Shown piece after piece: positions 1 to 11,448 of a stretch of DNA of 64,000 nt. Below the pieces are notes generated by a model. That model saw only the letters and a list, made by a program, of their open reading frames with translations. It searched no databases and was not told the origin of the DNA. The stretch covers positions 9,440,722-9,504,721 of the forward strand of contig CM026403.1 in assembly GCA_014843695.1 (NCBI GenBank), read 5' to 3'. Origin of the DNA: Archivesica marissinica (Eukaryota > Mollusca > Bivalvia > Venerida > Vesicomyidae). Positions within the stretch are counted from its first letter, which is position 1, and each line of letters opens with the position of its first letter. Position numbers and translations under genes: made by a program.

Positions 1-132
1 GGATGGTGGATGAACACCCTGAATCACCATCTGGTGGATGGTGGATGAACACCCTGAATCACCCTCTGTTGGATGAACACCCTGAATCACCCTCTGCTGG
101 ATAGTGGATGAACACCCTGAATCACCCTCTGA
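1..132. repeat. Minisatellite, about 30-bp units, cut by window start
   Basis: Three to four imperfect copies share GATGAACACCCTGAATCACC and differ in the short linker between copies. The array begins before the window. The following ~290 bases (133-424) hold no gene I can support. The segment around 150-200 (CGGGTAGAACCACATACCTTCC) resembles sequence at about 57040-57090, so it is probably an old dispersed repeat. Confidence 0.8.
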
Positions 133-424
133 ACAGTATTTAATTGATGGAGGGCACCCGGGTAGAACCACATACCTTCCTCAAGCCAGATGGGTGTGTG
201 TCCATTTTATCTTTATCATAATTATATGACATTATATTTCGGCGTATGTTTAGCATTGTATGTCTATGTTTGAGCTACAAGTTGACGTATGTACTGCGTA
301 CTCCGTATTACAGTCGGCAGGCACAGGCGACACTCGACTTACTTCATAGTCAGCTAAAATATCGTCATCATATGAACGGAATCTACGGCCGTACATACAT
401 AATGAATTTATAAAACTATGTAAA

Positions 425-583
425 TTCACCAAATTCGCTGCCTCGCTCGTTCGTTCGTTCGTTCGCTCGCTCGTTCGTTCGTTCGTTCGTTCGTTCGCTC
501 GCTCGTCGCTGCCTCGCTCGTTCGTTCGTTCGTTCGCTCGCTCGTTCGTTCGTTCGTTCGTTCGTTCGCTCGCTCGCTCGTTC
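425..583. repeat. Tetranucleotide microsatellite (CGTT/CGCT)n
   Basis: Long runs of CGTT mixed with CGCT, with an internal duplication of a ~70-base block marked by GTCGCTGCCTCG. The minus-strand reading (ERTNERTNERANERTNER) is an open frame only because the 4-bp unit contains no stop. The array directly abuts the SINE fragment that follows and replaces its tRNA-like head. Confidence 0.9.
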
Positions 584-740
584 GTGCCCTTAGGCAAGGC
601 ATTTAAATTCCACATTGCCTTTTCTCTCTCCTTGATGGTGATGATTCCATCAGGAATGAGGTCTCGATGGTGATTAATATAAGTTGAAAGAACTTGTTTC
701 GCAATCGAGCTCAAATAAATTTGTATAAACAGAATAAAAT
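584..740 (+). mobile_element. SINE family A, 3' part only
   Basis: Matches the body and tail of the complete copies at 9999, 55040 and 56436: GTGCCCTTAGGCAAGG, then ATTCCATCAGGAATGAGG, then TTCGCAATCGAGC and an A/T-rich tail. The tRNA-like head with Pol III boxes is missing and the microsatellite stands in its place. From 741 to 1049 I see no gene. Confidence 0.85.
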
Positions 741-1049
741 AATTATTTATCTCAGGACTTGTCATGATATCGACATATCTATGTATGTTATTTTAAGTAG
801 AATAGAGATCAAACTTACCCACATCGTGTATTTCCCGTACATAAATAATCTTTCCCCCAGTAGTACACCCCACTGTCGTAGTTCCACAGGGGTTCGTACC
901 AATAGAACGTGTCCGGTCTATACGCTAGTAATTGACCGATAAAACTCGAGCCACTGCGCATGTACGAGTTTATGAGGATGTCATACGGCTCCGTCTCCTC
1001 GTGAACTGCAAGAAATATAACAGATGATGAATTACTGAGCTAAATCAGC

Positions 1050-1300
1050 TAAATCAGAGTCCAGGGTTCGCAGGTTCGATCCCCAGTCTAACCCTAATAA
1101 AATTAACAGTCGTTCAGATGGGATGTTAAACCGAGATCTCATGTCGGTGCTTTACATCGTGCACGTAACAGAACCAGAGGAGACGCTGGAATGGGTCTCT
1201 GTCTGTATCATGCACTATCCTACACAAATCTAACATGACTAATCTCTTCAGGAGGCGTCGCTCATATGGGCAACCGGTAGCGACGATAAATAAACGTAAG
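1050..1300 (+). mobile_element. SINE family B, decayed copy
   Basis: The B-box-like GGTTCGATCCCC lies near 1071-1083. It is followed by the family's body (GATGGGATGTTAAACCGAG, GTCGGTGCTTTACATCGTG, GTCTGTATCATGCACTATCC) and the end GCGACGATAAATAAACGTAA. The A-box region is degenerate. The GGGATGTTAAACCGAG core resembles the conserved core reported in molluscan and other invertebrate SINE superfamilies (MetaSINE-type); that assignment is from memory and unverified. Confidence 0.85.
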
Positions 1301-1856
1301 AGGCATGCGTATAACTGTTACTTCAAGCGTACGTCACAAATGCTGTATTTCCGAGCCAGATCAACCGAGGCAGACTTCAACATGCTGCTTTAAGTGTACA
1401 CGAGATCAAACAAAGATAATCGCATAGTAGTTTCAAAACAGGGAAGACACATTGCCAGACCAACTAAGCGTATAACGGAGATGAAAATATCTGCATTTGC
1501 ATAACATGATTATAGTCAGCTAACCGATGAGAACAAAATGTGTATTTCATTGAAATCCATATCCTTTACAGTGCATTATATTTATATTATATGTGTATTA
1601 TATGAATATTGTATGCCAATTTTCATTCTGCATACTACTGGTAAACCCAATATATCTAAATTAAATACATGAGTGTAATTTTTGAACATTTTTAGCGCAA
1701 ATGTAAATTTAATTTTATTTCCCAATGTATCTGTATCGATTAGAATTGTTGGCATTCATCGCTAAGCATCTGTACAAACACGATCGCATGTAAATGATAG
1801 GTTTGTTAATCCGTTCCTTAGAAACTGCAAATGTTGCAAAATCGGGTAATTTGTTG
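1301..1856. other. Non-repetitive AT-rich spacer
   Basis: About 550 bases with no gene, RNA or complete repeat I can support. The short motif GCTGCTTTAAG at 1384-1394 resembles the end of the TTAA-flanked MITE at 11011-11445, but no partner end is visible. Just before the satellite the sequence is A/T-rich and unremarkable. Confidence 0.6.
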
Positions 1857-4800
1857 TATTGGTGTATATTGTCGAACAGTGTAAGCATATTGGTGTATAT
1901 TGTCGAACAGTGTAAGCATATTGGTGTATAATGTCGAACATTGTAAGCATATTGGTGTATATTGTCAAACATTGTAAGCATATTGGTGTATATTTTCGAA
2001 CATTGTAAGCATATTGGTGTATATTGTCGAACAGTGTAAGCATATTGGTGTATATTGTCGAACAGTGTAAGCATATTGGTGTATATTGTCGAACAGTGTA
2101 AGCATATTGGTGTATATTGTCGAACATTGTAAGCATATTGGTGTATATTGTCGAACATTGTATGCATATTGGTGTATATTGTGAACATTGTAAGCATAAT
2201 TATTGGTGTATAGTGTCGAACAGTGTATGCATATTGGTGTATATTGTCGAACAATGTAAGCATATTGGTGTATATTGTCGAACATTGTATGCATATTGGT
2301 GTATATTGTCGAACAGTGTAAGCATATTGGTGTATATTGTCGAACAGTGTAAGCATATTGGTGTATAATGTCGAACATTGTAAGCATATTGGTGTATATT
2401 GTCAAACATTGTAAGCATATTGGTGTATATTTTCGAACATTGTAAGCATATTGGTGTATATTGTCGAACAGTGTAAGCATATTGGTGTATATTGTCGAAC
2501 AGTGTAAGCATATTGGTGTATATTGTCGAACAGTGTAAGCATATTGGTGTATATTGTCGAACAGTGTAAGCATATTGGTGTATATTGTCGAACAGTGTAA
2601 GCATATTGGTGTATATTGTCGAACATTGTAAGCATATTGGTGTATATTGTCGAACATTGTATGCATATTGGTGTATATTGTGAACATTGTAAGCATAATT
2701 ATTGGTGTATAGTGTCGAACAGTGTATGCATATTGGTGTATATTGTCGAACAATGTAAGCATATTGGTGTATATTGTCGAACATTGTATGCATATTGGTG
2801 TATATTGTCGAACATTGTATGCATATTGGTGTATATTGTCGAGCATTGTAAGCATATTGGTGTATATTGTCGAACATTGTAAGCATATTGGTGTATATTG
2901 TCGAACATTGTAAGCATATTGGTCTATAATGTCGAACAGTTTAAGCATATTGGTGTATATTGTCGAGCATTGTAAGCATATTGGTGTATATGGTCGAACA
3001 TTGTAAACATATTGGTGTATATTGTCGAACAGTGTAAGCATATTGGTGTATAATGTCGAACATTGTATGCATATTGGTGTATATTGTCGAACAGTGTAAG
3101 CATATTGGTGTATATTGTCGAACAGTGTAAGCATATTGGTGTATATTGTCGAACATTGTAAGCATATTGGTGTATATGGTCGAACATTGTATGCATATTG
3201 GTGTATATTGTCGAACAGTGTAAGCATATTGGTGTATAATGTCGAGCATTGTAAGCATATTGGTGTATACTGTCGAGCATTGTAAGCATATTGGTGTATA
3301 TTGTCGAACATTGTAAGCATATTGGTCTATCATGTCGAACATTGTATGCATATTGGTGTATATTGTCGAACATTGTAAGCATATTGGTGTATATTGTCGA
3401 ACATTGGAAGCATATTGGTGTATATTGTCGAACAATGTAAGCATATTGGTGTATATTTCGAGCATTGTAAGCATATTGGTGTATATTGTCGAACATTGTA
3501 AGCATATTGGTGTATATTGTCGAACATTGTAAGCATATTGGTGTATATTGTCGAACATTGTAAGCATATTGGTATATATTGTCGAACATTGTAAGCATAT
3601 TGGTGTATATTGTCGAGCATTGTAAGCATATTGGTCTATATTGTCGAACATTGTAAGCATATTGGTGTATATTGTCGAACATTGTATGCATATTGGTGTA
3701 TATTGTCGAACATTGTATGCATATTGGTGTATATGGTCGAACATTGTAAGCATATTGGTGTATATTGTCGAACATTGTATGCATATTGGTGTATATTGTC
3801 GAACTTTGTATGCATATTGGAGTATATTGTCAAGCATTGTAAGCATATTGGTGTATATTGTCGAACATTGTAAGCATATTGGTGTATATTGTCGAGCATT
3901 GTAAGCATATTGGTGTATATTGTCGAACATTGTAAGCATATTGGTGTATATTGTCGAACATTGTATGCATATTGGTGTATATTGTCGAACATTGTATGCA
4001 TATTGGTGTATATGGTCGAACATTGTAAACATATTGGTGTATATTGTCGAACAATGTAAGCATATTGGTGTATATTGTCGAACATTTTAAGCATATTGGT
4101 CTATAATGTCGAACAGTGTAAGCATATTGGTGTATATTGTCGAACATTGTAAGCACATTGGTGTATATTGTCGAACATTGTAAGCATATTGGTGTATATT
4201 GTCGAACATTGTAAGCATATTGGTGTATATTGTCGAACATTGTAAGCATATTGGTGTATATTGTCGAGCATTGTAAGCATATTGGTCTATATTGTCGAAC
4301 ATTGTAAGCATATTGGTGTATATTGTCGAACATTGTATGCATATTGGTGTATATGGTCGAACATTGTAATCATATTGGTGTATATTGTCGAACATTGTAA
4401 GCATATTGGTGTATATTGTCGAACATTGTATGCATATTGGTGTATATGGTCGAACATTGTAAGCATATTGGTGTATATTGTCGAACATTGTATGCATATT
4501 GGTGTATATTGTCGAACATTGTATGCATATTGGTGTATATGGTCGAACATTGTAAACATATTGGTGTATATTGTCGAACATTGGAAGCATATTGGTGTAT
4601 ATTGTCGAACAATGTAAGCATATTGGTGTATATTTCGAGCATTGTAAGCATATTGGTGTATATTGTCGAACATTGTAAGCATATTGGTGTATATTGTCGA
4701 ACATTGTAAGCATATTGGTGTATATTGTCGAACATTGTAAGCATATTGGTATATATTGTCGAACATTGTAAGCATATTGGTGTATATTGTCGAGCATTGT

Positions 4801-7115
4801 AAGCATATTGGTCTATATTGTCGAACATTGTAAGCATATTGGTGTATATTGTCGAACATTGTATGCATATTGGTGTATATTGTCGAACATTGTATGCATA
4901 TTGGTGTATATGGTCGAACATTGTAAGCATATTGGTGTATATTGTCGAACATTGTATGCATATTGGTGTATATTGTCGAACTTTGTATGCATATTGGAGT
5001 ATATTGTCAAGCATTGTAAGCATATTGGTGTATATTGTCGAACATTGTAAGCATATTGGTGTATATTGTCGAGCATTGTAAGCATATTGGTGTATATTGT
5101 CGAACATTGTAAGCATATTGGTGTATATTGTCGAACATTGTATGCATATTGGTGTATATTGTCGAACATTGTATGCATATTGGTGTATATGGTCGAACAT
5201 TGTAAACATATTGGTGTATATTGTCGAACAATGTAAGCATATTGGTGTATATTGTCGAACATTTTAAGCATATTGGTCTATAATGTCGAACAGTGTAAGC
5301 ATATTGGTGTATATTGTCGAACATTGTAAGCACATTGGTGTATATTGTCGAACATTGTAAGCATATTGGTGTATATTGTCGAACATTGTAAGCATATTGG
5401 TGTATATTGTCGAACATTGTAAGCATATTGGTGTATATTGTCGAGCATTGTAAGCATATTGGTCTATATTGTCGAACATTGTAAGCATATTGGTGTATAT
5501 TGTCGAACATTGTATGCATATTGGTGTATATGGTCGAACATTGTAATCATATTGGTGTATATTGTCGAACATTGTAAGCATATTGGTGTATATTGTCGAA
5601 CATTGTATGCATATTGGTGTATATGGTCGAACATTGTAAGCATATTGGTGTATATTGTCGAACATTGTATGCATATTGGTGTATATTGTCGAACATTGTA
5701 TGCATATTGGTGTATATGGTCGAACATTGTAAACATATTGGTGTATATTGTCGAACATTTTAAGCATATTGGTCTATAATGTCGAACAGTGTAAGCATAT
5801 TGGTGTATATTGTCGAGCATTGTAAGTATATTGGTGTATATGGTCGAACATTGTAAACATATTGGTGTATATTGTCGGAACAGTGTAAGCATATTGGTGT
5901 ATATTGTCGAACATTGGAAGCATATTGGTGTATATTGTCGAACAATGTAAGCATATTGGTGTATATTTCGAGCATTGTAAGCATATTGGTGTATATTGTC
6001 GAACATTGTTTAGCATATTGGTGTATATTGTCGAACATTGTAAGCATATTGGTGTATATTGTCGAACATTGTAAGCATATTGGTGTATATGGTCGAACAT
6101 TGTAAGCATATTGGTGTATATTGTCGAACATTGTATGCATATTGGTGTATATTGTCGAGCATTGTAAGCATATTGGTCTATATTGTCGAACATTGTAAGC
6201 ATATTGGTGTATATTGTCGAACATTGTATGCATATTGGTGTATATTGTCGAACATTGTATGCATATTGGTGTATATGGTCGAACATTGTAAGCATATTGG
6301 TGTATATTGTCGAACATTGTATGCATATTGGTGTATATTGTCGAGCATTGTAAGCATATTGGTGTATATTGTCGAACATTGTAAGCATATTGGTGTATAT
6401 TGTCGAACATTTTAAGCATATTGTTGTATATGGTCGAACATTGTAAGCATATTGGTGTATATTGTCGAACATTGTATGCATATTGGTGTATATTGTCGAA
6501 CATTGTATGCATATTGGTGTATATGGTCGAACATTGTAAACATATTGGTGTATATTGTCGAACAATGTAAGCATATTGGTGTATATGGTCGAACATTTTA
6601 AGTATATTGGTCTATAATGTCGAACAGTGTAAGCATATTGGTGTATATTGTCGAGCATTGTAAGCATATTGGTGTATATGGTCGAACATTGTAAACATAT
6701 TGGTGTATATTGTCGGAACAGTGTAAGCATATTGGTGTATATTGTCGAACAGTGTAAGCATATTGGTGTATATTATCGAACATTGTAAGCATATTGGTGT
6801 ATATGGTCGAACATTGTAAACATATTGGTGTATATTGTCGAACAATGTAAGCATATTGGTGTATATGGTCGAACATTTTAAGTATATTGGTCTATAATGT
6901 CGAACAGTGTAAGCATATTGGTGTATATTGTCGAGCATTGTAAGCATATTGGTGTATATGGTCGAACATTTTAAACATATTGGTGTATATTGTCGGAACA
7001 GTGTAAGCATATTGGTGTATATTGTCGAACAGTGTAAGCATATTGGTGTATATTTTCGAACAGTGTAAGCATATTGGTGTATATTGTCGAACATTGTAAG
7101 CATATTGGAGTATTG
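1857..7115. repeat. 31-bp satellite array, about 170 units
   Basis: Head-to-tail 31-bp units with a core of GCATATTGGTGTATATTGTC followed by GAACATTGTAA or GAACAGTGTAA. Unit variants include GAGCATTG, TATATGGTCG, TATAATGTCG and TTGGTCTATA, plus a few indel units (about 2194-2200 and 3453). Because 31 is not divisible by 3 and the minus strand has no stop in any phase, the array produces minus-strand open frames of up to 451 codons with a 31-residue period; these are not genes. Segments of many units are duplicated: about 3330-4570 is repeated at an offset of about 1177 bp, about 2100-2380 at about 499 bp, and about 6590-6760 at 279 bp. Confidence 0.97.
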
Positions 7116-7307
7116 TTGAAAATTGTAAGCTAACGGCAGAATAGAAATGTTATACACTGTTGTTTTAAGATGATGGGGGACACCACTAGCTCGTCCCTGG
7201 GTATATTAAAATTATTATATTGCAATGGGTTTGGTCACTTACGGATCAAAAATGAAAAATCATGACATTGGATTAATATATGCGAACCTATTGCAGCTTC
7301 GTTGCTT
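7116..7307. other. Spacer between satellite and MITE
   Basis: Just after the array a degenerate unit (GGAGTATTGTTGAAAATTG) marks its decaying edge. No coding or RNA feature is recognised. Confidence 0.5.
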
Positions 7308-7829
7308 TTAAAGCGACACTACATCGATGAAAACGCAAATGTCTGCAGAATGTAATTTACTATGTTATGGTATAATTGTTCCCAAATATTTGCCTCAAAA
7401 ACTGAGCATTTCAACAAATAAACAAACGTCGTATATGCGGTGTGTTGACATAACAAAATAATGTAAATAGGGTCGACATGCATGCGTAATACAAAGCGTT
7501 TATCCTGTTATGCTACATATTTACCGTGATATCTCACATGAGTGCCAGTGCATATTTATTTGTAAGCTAATCTTACTTACATTATATCTAAACGAAAGAA
7601 TCGCGTATTTAATATTGACTTTAATGACAACAAACGTCAATGCAGGAGCTTGGATAACCGTTATATGAAATCCTACTTTAACATTTGAAAGTTTATATAC
7701 CATAAAAACACTGTTAAATTGATTCAATGTTAGTGTTCCATGTATTCAGAAGAATCTGTAGTAGCAATGCATTTATACGTGATAAAATGCATTTTATTTG
7801 GGGGTTTTTGCAATGTATTGTCGCTTTAA
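7308..7829. mobile_element. TTAA-flanked MITE (copy M1)
   Basis: The element is bounded by TTAA at 7308-7311 and 7826-7829. The inner ends are inverted repeats: AGCGACACTACATCG on the left and, read in reverse complement, AGCGACAATACATTG on the right. The interior matches the copy at 55768-56276 in the opposite orientation, for example CAAATATTTGCCTCAAAAAC and TTGACATAACAAAATAATG. No transposase is encoded, so it is non-autonomous. TTAA duplication is typical of piggyBac-like elements, but the termini do not look like classical piggyBac ends, so the superfamily is left open. Confidence 0.85.
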
Positions 7830-7849
7830 GTTCGTACAACATTAGTTCC

Positions 7850-7908
7850 ATCTCAGTCGAGACCTCATTCCTGATGGAATCCATAGCCACGAGGGACAGA
7901 GAAATATG
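7850..7908 (-). mobile_element. SINE family A fragment
   Basis: A short match to the centre of family A on the minus strand (GAGACCTCATTCCTGATGG, then ATCCATAGCCACGAGGGA). Both ends of the SINE are missing. It lies right next to MITE M1. Confidence 0.7.
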
Positions 7909-8586
7909 GACATAAGAGTCAGAAGGCTTGCATAGGGGAATCATCACCGTTGTTGATGTGAGTTTCGAATTCGCAACTCATCTGTTACAAAGCTGGCATC
8001 ATATCCATGTTACCAATCAGTACATTCAAGAGTTGTCAGCAGCATTAAGCGATAGTGCAGCGTTATCCACAACGATATATTTAGTATATGGCCAGCATTT
8101 ATCTGTTGAAATCATAAGACATTTAGAAATGCCTTTGAAAACTTCTACATACTATTATTACAGTACTCTGTATCTTCAGTCCTTTCTCTATCGTAATTAT
8201 GTAGGATGTTCTCGTGATTTATGTTCGTTCTCCGTAAATTTGGTTTGCTTATTTACCAAATAACATGATTGCAAAGTATTCAACTATTCTTCTTGGGGAG
8301 GGATGTTTACTAATGTTGTTAGAATTTGTTGCCCAACCAATTTTGCTTTGTCTTTGCTTTGTTATGATTATGTATGTAATGTAAATGTCAAATAGCAAAT
8401 AAACTATGATTAAACTAAAACTCATGGCGAACATCTTCATGTCGCTGATATCTAAGAATTTAGACGTAATAACATTATAGCATACCGGATGTTGCTGCCG
8501 GATGTACTGCATCACGTGGCTCGTTCACTGCGTTGGCTGCTTTCTCTTGTGTGTTCTCCACCACGGTGATTCTGCTGTCGTTGCCG
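7909..8586. other. Non-repetitive spacer
   Basis: About 680 bases with short open frames on both strands (for example 7928-8263, plus) and no recognisable domain, splice-compatible structure or repeat. I see no supportable gene here. Confidence 0.5.
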
Positions 8587-8594
8587 TATAAATA
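8587..8594 (+). promoter_or_regulatory. Possible TATA box (TATAAATA)
   Basis: TATAAATA lies about 55 bases upstream of an ATG in a good context (CCCATGG, 8642-8644). That places a hypothetical start site near 8617 and leaves a short leader. This is inference from motif spacing; in AT-rich DNA such motifs arise by chance. Confidence 0.25.
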
Positions 8595-8641
8595 TGAATC
8601 TGTAACAATTGGGAGACAACTCTAATATTCTATTACCTCCC

Positions 8642-8672
8642 ATGGCAGAAAACGTCGTATTTATTCCAAAAT
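8642..8672 (+). CDS. Possible short first coding exon with splice donor
   Basis: An ATG with G at +4 opens ten codons (MAENVVFIPK plus one base). A strong 5' splice-site match, T|GTAAGTAG, begins at 8673, so the exon would end in phase 1. Without splicing the frame stops at once (TAG at 8678-8680). A TATA-like box sits at 8587. I could not find a convincing partner exon in the window, so this may be the start of a gene whose other exons I cannot recognise, or a chance arrangement. Confidence 0.2.
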
Positions 8673-8680
8673 GTAAGTAG

Positions 8681-9008
8681 GTCAGTTTAGTTGGAATACT
8701 TTGATTTTACTGTTATTCCCTAGCCAGATGTTGCGGTATGATAATGTGATTTTATCAAAAACGTGTTAATTAATTGAAAACATTCTTTTACAAATAAGTA
8801 CGCATTGCAGATACTACACGAGATCTGTTGATATATAGTATTTTAATAATCATAAGAAGCGATAGTGGAATAAAATTGCTAGCACGTTGTGCAAAGGAAA
8901 CAACGATAAAAACAGAGGAAACACTTAATATGACCTACCTACTTTTAGGGAGTATGAAGGGGCAGTAACTGGCCGATGTCTCTCATTAACATGCTATCCA
9001 TTAGGCCA
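8681..9008. other. Non-repetitive spacer
   Basis: No gene, RNA or repeat recognised in this AT-rich stretch. A weak inverted pair (AAGTAGGTCAG near 8675 and TGACCTACCTACTT near 8931) is too short to interpret. Confidence 0.5.
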
Positions 9009-9023
9009 TGATATATGAAGTGT

Positions 9024-9311
9024 TTGTGTTTTACGTTTATTTATCGTCGCTACCGGTTGCCCATATGAACGACGCCTCCTGAAGAGATTAGTTATTTTAG
9101 ATTTTGGAGGATAGTGCATGATACAGACAGAGACCCATTCCAGAGTCTCCGCTGGTTCTTTTACGTGCACGGTGTAAAGCACCGACACGAGACCTCGGTT
9201 TAACGTCCCATCTGAAAAACTGTTAATTTTATTAGGGTCAGACGGGGGATCGAACCTGCGATCCCCGGATTTCCAGTCCAGCGTGTTACCACTGGACAAC
9301 AGATCCGTCTG
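9024..9311 (-). mobile_element. SINE family B, full-length copy with target duplication
   Basis: Perfect 15-bp direct repeats, TGATATATGAAGTGT at 9009-9023 and 9312-9326, fix the insertion edges. On the minus strand the element starts with a tRNA-like head carrying an A-box-like TTGTCCAGTGG and a B-box GGTTCGATCCCC. The conserved body (CGGTGCTTTACACCGTGC) and a tail ending AATAAACGTAAAACAC follow. At 288 bp it is the most complete copy in the window and serves as the reference for the others. Confidence 0.95.
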
Positions 9312-9326
9312 TGATATATGAAGTGT

Positions 9327-9502
9327 GTTTACATACTTAATTATTTATACTGTCGTATGTGTAAATAGTTCAAATGAATGTATTTTCACTTTCGCTACTA
9401 CCCAATTCTGAATAGCTAAATATTACCAATAGATAAATATGAAATAACTAAAATCAATATGCTCACATTATTTAAATAAATATCTTTTCTCAAATGCCCA
9501 AA
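9327..9502. other. Short AT-rich spacer
   Basis: No feature recognised between the SINE and the hAT-like fragment. Confidence 0.5.
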
Positions 9503-9825
9503 CTGGCAACGAATATCGATTTTAGTATTCGAATATTCGGACGGGAATCTTACTGTAAGGTCGTGCAAATATGACGACGACTCATTCCGTTATGGTTATC
9601 GGCCACTGTACATTCATGGGCATTTTCACAAATGAAACCATTGTCACTTGAACTGCTTTCCATTGAAAGGTGTTTGTTTTTTAAATAATTATTCAGATTG
9701 ATGTTGTACCCGAATATAATATGTTAAATCCAATTTGCATAGGTAACACCTAGCAGTTTTATTATTCTCAGAGCAAGTCTTTCCAAACGTGTGACTGGGT
9801 GGGAGGAATTTTTGAGGACAATAGT
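9503..9825. mobile_element. hAT-like non-autonomous element, partial
   Basis: Shares long matches with the complete element at 58451-59258: CTGGCAACGAATATCGATTT, TAGTATTCGAATATTCGG, ATATGACGACGACTCATTCC, TCGGCCACTGTACATTCATG and ACACCTAGCAGTTTT. The outer few bases of the left terminal repeat are eroded and no right terminal repeat is visible. It is non-coding. Confidence 0.75.
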
Positions 9826-9998
9826 TTTTTTAATTTATTTAAGTTTATTATCCCTACAAATAATAATAAATGAGAGAACTCATTAGAACAAGTAAGTCAA
9901 TCTACAATGAGGCCCTCAACAAATTAAAACATGACATACTACAATGAAACATGCACACAATGATCAATGGTACAGATAGCGCAGTGGAAGTGGATAGT
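9826..9998. other. AT-rich spacer
   Basis: No gene recognised. GAGGCCCTCAACA near 9910 also occurs at about 44761, which suggests an uncharacterised dispersed repeat. At 9973-9990 a partial duplicate of the SINE A head (AGATAGCGCAGTGG) precedes the full SINE. Confidence 0.45.
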
Positions 9999-10228
9999 GG
10001 AAGTCGTGATAGCGCAGTGGATGCGCGTTTGCTTCAGGTGCGAAAGGGCCGGAGTTCGAGCCCCGCTGGAGCCGTTACGATTGTGCCCCTTAGGCAAGGC
10101 ATTTAATTTCCACATTGCCTCTTCTCTCTAACTCGTGGCGATGGATTCCATAAGGAATGAGGTCTCGAGAGTGATTAATATAAATTGTAAGAACTTGTTT
10201 CGCAATCGAGCTAAATAAATGTGTATTA
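9999..10228 (+). mobile_element. SINE family A, full-length copy
   Basis: The tRNA-like head carries a perfect Pol III A-box (TAGCGCAGTGG) and B-box (AGTTCGAGCCCC). The body includes CCTTAGGCAAGGCATTTAA and GGAATGAGGTCTCGAGAG, and the end is TTCGCAATCGAGCTAAATA. A second, partial head lies just upstream. A family C SINE inserted next to its tail. Confidence 0.92.
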
Positions 10229-10246
10229 TAATACAGTCTGGAATGG

Positions 10247-10515
10247 TTATATTTTATGTTATATTTCGGGTTTTACGCCTGCATCAGCACCATTTTGGGC
10301 TATATCGCCGGCGGGCAGTTTACCTAACAACACCTTTCCTGGGCAGGCTCCAACGGTTAACCAGTACTTGGGTGCACCAACCTCCGTAAGAAACTTCCAA
10401 CTGTTTCATATAAATGAGACACGGCCTGAGCGGGGCTCGAACCCGTGACCATCAGTGATGATAGGTTACAGTGGTATACAAGTCAGCGACCTTAACCACT
10501 TGACCACGAAGGCGG
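10247..10515 (-). mobile_element. SINE family C, full-length copy with target duplication
   Basis: Flanked by 14-bp direct repeats with one mismatch, ACAGTCTGGAATGG (10233-10246) and ACAGTCTAGAATGG (10516-10529). The minus-strand head resembles a tRNA with a long variable arm (Ser/Leu type): A-box TGGTCAAGTGG and B-box GGTTCGAGCCC. The body includes GGAGGTTGGTGCACCC and CCAGGAAAGGTGTTGTTAGG. A 3'-part copy lies at 57577-57700. Confidence 0.9.
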
Positions 10516-10529
10516 ACAGTCTAGAATGG

Positions 10530-11010
10530 GAAATGGGATATAAACTGCAAGAACTAATACAAATGACGTCCTCCCCTTAACTACACTTTATTGGAAGGAC
10601 GAAAGGGTAGTTCCGTGTTATTTACTTTGCAGTAGAATTACTCATATACCTTTGAACGGTTTGGAATCAAAACCTAAGACGTTTGCAAACATGCACCATA
10701 TAGCTATAGCGAGTAGGGCGAAATGTTCAAAATAGCGTTTAGTATTAAATTAAATTTTCCAAAACGATGTCGGCCGGTGTGCATTAAACCCCGACTTGCT
10801 TTGTCTCCGTCTCTCTCCATTTCATCTACCGATTTATTGAAAAGAATACCATTACAAATTACGACATCAGCGAATTTAGACTTGTGCTGTAAATGTATAT
10901 ATGTTTGTTTGATATAAATATAGATCAGTGGAGACAAGATATAACTATGTATAAAATCATCATTAACATTGTTTATAGAACAAAGGATCAATTTTGACAT
11001 TTCAGACACT
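10530..11010. other. Non-repetitive spacer
   Basis: About 480 bases with short open frames on both strands over the same bases (10704-11009 minus, 10723-10917 plus). Neither shows a recognisable domain or splice structure. No supportable gene. Confidence 0.5.
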
Positions 11011-11445
11011 TTAAAGCAGCATTACATCGTAATAAAGGATGTTTTGGGTAAAATATAAATACTAATGTGTGTGTGTTTACAAAAATCGAAATAGTCGCTC
11101 AGAAACGATAAAATTCCAATAAATATAAACCGTCGTATACGCGAATTTGTTTATCAACACACGAAATGTAAGCACGCACAGCGCGCATGCGTGAAACAAC
11201 AGAGGATGTAGAACAACGTATATATTTTGAACATGAAAGACTATCTATCTACCTTCCTCTAATGTCGAACACCTCGCGGGGATGTAGACGTGTCCCTAAA
11301 AGACTTAGATAACAGATGTAGAAATCAACATCTTAAGTAATTTAATTAAAAAAGACAACGTGGGACAAAAGCAGCATTGTTACCCATACGTATAATTTGA
11401 ATTGTTCAAATATCTTTTATTTCATACGATGTAATGCTGCTTTAA
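11011..11445. mobile_element. TTAA-flanked MITE (copy M3, related family)
   Basis: TTAA at 11011-11014 and 11442-11445 flank 17-bp perfect inverted ends, AGCAGCATTACATCGTA. The ends are close to those of M1 and M2 (AGCGACATTACATCG), but the interior shares little obvious sequence with them. This is therefore a second subfamily mobilised by related machinery. It is non-coding. Confidence 0.85.
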
Positions 11446-11448
11446 GTA

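Noticed and set aside
1965..3320. Minus-strand open frames of up to 451 codons with a 31-residue repeat
   Set aside because: They lie wholly in the 31-bp satellite. The unit lacks stops in all minus-strand phases, so long frames arise automatically. There is no domain, and indel units switch frames freely.
9999..10080. tRNA gene suggested by perfect A and B boxes
   Set aside because: The head continues into a conserved SINE body and tail, recurs at several sites with target duplications, and does not fold as a complete tRNA. The same applies to the heads at 9311, 10515, 55270, 56436 and 57000.
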